NCBI GenBank assembly: GCA_949825045.1
Contig: OX463835.1
Location: 16,881,201 to 16,945,200 of the forward strand
Direction: 5' to 3'
Length of the DNA: 64,000 bases
DNA from: Argyresthia goedartella
Taxonomy: Eukaryota > Arthropoda > Insecta > Lepidoptera > Argyresthiidae
Below the pieces are notes generated by a model. The model did not search any database. It saw only the letters and a program-made list of their open reading frames with translations, and was not told where the DNA came from. The position numbers were made by a program, and so were the translations under genes. Below are positions 25,152-31,100 of this stretch, one piece after another (position 1 is the first letter of the stretch; every line of letters starts with the position of its first letter).

Positions 25152-28100
25152 TTCAACAGATTGTTAGGGACATCATTCAAAACAAATTTCACTATGAAGC
25201 CGATTTGACCAGAGCAACTTTATTTTTCACATCTTAATACATTTTGGGCCGGGCAGTCATGTTGTTTGGAGAAGTGATAATGAATTTGCTCTGATCAAAT
25301 TGATTTATCTATTCATTAATTTACATTACTTATATGTACCATTACAGCAAATGCCAAATGAACAGCAACATTTGGATTCCTTTACTTCGTCCCCAGCCGG
25401 TATTCGAACCTGGGACCTCTCGCTTGGGAGACAGTGCACAGTTGTGCCCACGTTTAGCCATTATTATCCGCCAAAGATAACTTGACACCCGCGAGGAATG
25501 CGATTTCCCCTCCCTCTCTCGCTCGCTCTCGCCCTCGGCGAGTCAGTAGGAGAGTGACCGGACGCTACGACGTCATCAGAGCGAGGTGCTAAGTCAACTG
25601 TGGCATGTAGTAATTCAATAATCCATTTGGCGTGACTGGGGACTAGAGGTGGTCGTTATTACAAAAATGCGCTCTTTTAAAATAATGAAAAACCCCGTTT
25701 TCAAGTTTAAAAAGACGGCTTTCAGATATAGCAGCTTTCGTGGTGGGGCGCGAAGTTGACTTTTCAGTTTTCACGATACGTTGCCGCTCCGCTGTTGATT
25801 GAGTCGCATGATATTACTGATAAGGCGTGATCGCATGTCGCCGGGCGCGGCACGGTTTGGCAACAGCGCGCGCCCGAGTGCGTGCGGCGTTGTTTGTTTT
25901 GCTTTAGTGCATCGCTTATTCTCTTGTATGTACTATCGAACCATCTGAATCATGACCCACCATAAGCTTATTTTGCTAAACCCCTTAATTGCAAGTAGGT
26001 CGAAATTCGCTTGAAGGTTTATTTCCTTGGTAACGAACTTGTTATCATTTGATTAGACACTGACATTTTGATAGATCTTACAAGTTTGAAAGTTTCAAAC
26101 GAATTATCAGGCAAAAGGGTCATGATTCATTTGGTTCGATTGTACTTGAGGTCGTGCGTGAAAGACTACTTAAGATCTCTTTTAGAGATTAGATAAGTAG
26201 ACATTGTACGTAGGTAGATAGATAATCTGTGCCATTCTTAAGATTATAATACCAACTAACTAAGGCACTAAACTGTAAAATTTTAATGCGACAGATCTTG
26301 CGCGGTAGCCATAGATTCCATTTTAAAATACACTTTTTTAATTAGTTAAGTTAGTTCCTTTGTGTCGCCTCCAGCATCGGACCCAGTGTATAGTGATTTA
26401 ATTTAGTACATTTGTAAATAAACATTTTTCAAAATGTCAAAATCAGTCAAAAAGGACATCAGTTCTGTTGTGATAAAAGTGACGATGACATAAAAGAGAT
26501 TTGAAAATATTGTAAAAATTCTACATCGTATAAATCTACCATAACAAATTTAAAACAATCATACGAGTAAAGAACGTAAACCGTAGTTTATTTGATCGTT
26601 ATACTGTTACTAATAAAATAACAATAGCTAACAGCAACAATCTTTAAAAGCTACAACGTGCGAATGTAATTTTCATTACCAATAGCGTACAATCGATAAG
26701 CTGTTTTCAAAAACGGTCCGTATAAAATAACTCAGTGGTTATTTGCATTTTTTAAAAGATCCATTATTCCCGCCTCTACTGGGGACTAGCCCAAATGATT
26801 TAATCTGCAATTTGTGTTTCTCCCACAGTGGTCCAGAGCGAAACTAATAAACAAGATGCTAACCGAGCATCTCCCCACGCAGCCAATATGGCGGACGAAG
26901 CAAATCCTCCTTTTCTCCCGCCTGCACGGATACCACCCCATCCGGGAAAAGAAGACAGACGGGCACACAGACACACAGACAGACGCCTGGTCCTCGTGGA
27001 ACGATCTAGAAAACACCAGAAAGCTCCAGAATGACATTAAACAAACGTTTCCTGACGCATCAAAAATCAATTCTTTAACCATCTTTGATAAAACAAAATA
27101 TATTGCGGAAGACGCGACAATAGACACGGTAGAGCCGACGGAAGCGGACGAAGATATAGACGTAATAAGCGATGGTCCGGCTGAAGTGAAGATAGAGGCG
27201 GGAGCCGACGCGAGTAGTGCTGTCTCTGTCTTGCCTGTCGAGAGTGAAGAGGACAGACTGCAGTACTTTTTCGTGGAGCGGCAATGTGCTGACGTCGGTA
27301 TTGAGTTGCGGAATGAGAATGTTGGGAATGGATACTCGTATAGGTGAGGGTATTTTTGTTACTGTGCGACAAACTTTTTATTAAATTAAGCTTGGTTCGT
27401 TAGAGTCTACGTCACAATTGGCCTTGTAAAAAAAACAAGGCTACAAAACTGAGAAAACTATTCAGGGTTCTTAACTAAATATAACAAAAAGTAAAGATTT
27501 ACGACAGTGTGTCAAAGAGTATTTGTTGTTTCTTTATCTTCTTTGTCGATTGGCGTGTGTTTGATAGGTCTACAACAATATACCTACATTTTAGGTATTT
27601 GCAACTAGCTGTGCAGGCTCCATACAACTAGCTGTGCAGGCTCCATACAACTAGCTGTGCAGGCTCCATACAACTAGCTGTGCAGGCTCCATACAACTAG
27701 CTGTGCAGGCTCCATACAACTAGCTGTGCAGGCTCCATACAACTAGCTGTGCAGGCTCCATACAACTAGCTGTGCAGGCTCCATACAACTAGCTGTGCAG
27801 GCTCCATACAACTAGCTGTGCAGGCTCCATACAACTAGCTGTGCAGGCTCCATACAACTAGCTGTGCAGGCTCCATACAACTAGCTGTGCAGGCTCCATA
27901 CAACTAGCTGTGCAGGCTCCATACAACTAGCTGTGCAGGCTCCATACAACTAGCTGTGCAGGCTCCATACAACTAGCTGTGCAGGCTCCATACAACTAGC
28001 TGTGCAGGCTCCATACAACTAGCTGTGCAGGCTCCATACAACTAGCTGTGCAGGCTCCATACAACTAGCTGTGCAGGTTCCATACAACTAGCTGTGCAGG

Positions 28101-31100
28101 CTCCATACAACTAGCTGTGCAGGCTCCATACAACTAGCTGTGCAGGCTCCATACAACTAGCTGTGCAGGCTCCATACAACTAGCTGTGCAGGCTCCATAC
28201 AACTAGCTGTGCAGGCTCCATACAACTAGCTGTGCAGGCTCCATACAACTAGCTGTGCAGGCTCCATACAACTAGCTGTGCAGGCTCCATACAACTAGCT
28301 GTGCAGGCTCCATACAACTAGCTGTGCAGGTTCCATACAACTAGCTGTGCAGGCTCCATACAACTAGCTGTGCAGGCTCCATACAACTAGCTGTGCAGGC
28401 TCCATACAACTAGCTGTGCAGGCTCCATACAACTAGCTGTGCAGGCTCCATACAACTAGCTGTGCAGGCTCCATACAACTAGCTGTGCAGGCTCCATACA
28501 ACTAGCTGTGCAGGCTCCATACAACTAGCTGTGCAGGCTCCATACAACTAGCTGTGCAGGCTCCATACAACTAGCTGTGCAGGCTCCATACAACTAGCTG
28601 TGCAGGCTCCATACAACTAGCTGTGCAGGCTCCATACAACTAGCTGTGCAGGCTCCATACAACTAGCTGTGCAGGTTCCATACAACTAGCTGTGCAGGCT
28701 CCATACAACTAGCTGTGCAGGCTCCATACAACTAGCTGTGCAGGCTCCATACAACTAGCTGTGCAGGCTCCATACAACTAGCTGTGCAGGCTCCATACAA
28801 CTAGCTGTGCAGGCTCCATACAACTAGCTGTGCAGGCTCCATACAACTAGCTGTGCAGGCTCCATACAACTAGCTGTGCAGGCTCCATACAACTAGCTGT
28901 GCAGGCTCCATACAACTAGCTGTGCAGGCTCCATACAACTAGCTGTGCAGGCTCCATACAACTAGCTGTGCAGGCTCCATACAACTAGCTGTGCAGGCTC
29001 CATACAACTAGCTGTGCAGGCTCCATACAACTAGCTGTGCAGGCTCCATACAACTAGCTGTGCAGGCTCCATACAACTAGCTGTGCAGGCTCCATACAAC
29101 TAGCTGTGCAGGCTCCATACAACTAGCTGTGCAGGCTCCATACAACTAGCTGTGCAGGCTCCATACAACTAGCTGTGCAGGCTCCATACAACTAGCTGTG
29201 CAGGCTCCATACAACTAGCTGTGCAGGCTCCATACAACTAGCTGTGCAGGCTCCATACAACTAGCTGTGCAGGCTCCATACAACTAGCTGTGCAGGCTCC
29301 ATACAACTAGCTGTGCAGGCTCCATACAACTAGCTGTGCAGGCTCCATACAACTAGCTGTGCAGGCTCCATACAAAAATGATCGAAGTTTTTTGAGGTTA
29401 AGATGTATTATATTTATTTGATGATGGGTTTATTATTTCCCTTGATGATGATGAGGTGGGACGCCCGCTGTACCACAGGCGCGTGATCGGTCCTCTATCG
29501 TGACTATTTCACCCAATTCCCAGTGTTTGGGCACTGGTTGCTGTTGGTGCAACAGATGTCACTCCCCAAATCTTCTTGTTCGTTTAATGAATTCTAAGAT
29601 GTCGCTATACTTTAAGTTTGACAAATCATCTGTTTTAATGTTATCCATCCCTAGTGTTCGCCATCTTATATTTAACTACATTACGCATTCTCCCAAGAAG
29701 TGCTGGCTACTTTCCTCCAAGCCACAGTGAGGGAATGATGGGTCTTGTACGAGCCTTAATAATGATAATGTCTATTTAGTCTGCAGTGACCTGTCACCAC
29801 ACCTACCAGTATTGCTAAGTTTTCCCTACTAAGATTGAGTAAATACTTAGCCTTTTTGAGGTCTTTTCTTAAGATAAACATCTTAGATTGCCTACAGTCT
29901 TTGGTGTTCTTACCCTCTAGGTTTGAATCTCGCGTAGCTATCATGTTGAAGATGTTCTTTGTGACAGTCGCTGATATAGGTAATCTTGGTTCTGGTCCGA
30001 TAAAACGCTCATCAGCGCCGCTTCTTGCCAGCTCATCTGCTTTTTCCTTGCCTTGAATCCCTTCATGTCCGGGGACCCATGCGATAATTATTTCTGATGT
30101 GTTTCACAAAGAGTTAAGAGTTGCCTTATTATTTCCCTCGGTGTGTGCCTACAATATGTGGATGTTGGCCCACAGCGCCGTGCACGCCGTCCTCCTGTCG
30201 GCGGCGCGTCAGCTCGCGGCGGAGCTGCTCCGCGGCGCGCGCGCAGCCCGGCTCGTGGGGGGTCGGCCGCGCGAGCCCTGCCCGCCCTGCCCGCCCTGCC
30301 CGCCCTGCCCTCCCGTGTGGGACAGGTAACTAGCGTAACTAGTGCGGGGCCAGGGCGACCTGACTCAGGGCGACTAGCTGAAAGGCAGATTAATACATAC
30401 AAATTTATATAGAATTGGCAAAGTTTACTCGAGTTAAGTGCTTACCTCATTTGAGGTTAATTTTGCCTCCTTCCATATCACACTACTGGTAGTGTCGTAG
30501 ATATGTTTTTGTTCCCTTCTGCGCTACTGGTCCAGTAGTATCGTAGGTGTTTGAAAAATACAGATACATTACCTAATTTTTTTCGCAACTAGATGCGGTT
30601 GAGTAAGAAATAAAATTCTTATTTATATCGGTTTATTTAACAGCAATTCAACGTCACAACTTAACACGTACCTAACACAAAATCTAACACGTACATAACA
30701 CAAAACTTAACTCGATCCCTGTATAGTGTATCCATTTGGACAAAAAAAGGAGACGGGCAACTCTGAAATATTCCCAAATATCTCAATAAACACTTTCAAC
30801 GAAAATTGGTTTGAACAAAATAAAATCAGCAGTTTTAAAGATATAAAATAAAACATTTATTAAAGCCGCAAATATAACATTGTCAGTCATACAAACACAA
30901 TGAAAAACAAAGTAATTAATTGCTCGTGAAAAGTGAAAGTGATGCTTTGGCTAGGTGTATCAGGTGTAAGTGAAGTGAGCACCTTCCTAATTATTATTTT
31001 TGACTTTTATTCTAAATTTATTACCGAACCCTAAATGTACGAAGTCCGACACGCCCATAACCTGTTTTTTTTTTAATTTGTTCCTTTTAATCCTTACAAA

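Noticed and set aside
27602..29375. CRISPR-like array
   Set aside because: Units are strictly head to tail without variable spacers; it is a satellite in a eukaryotic intron.
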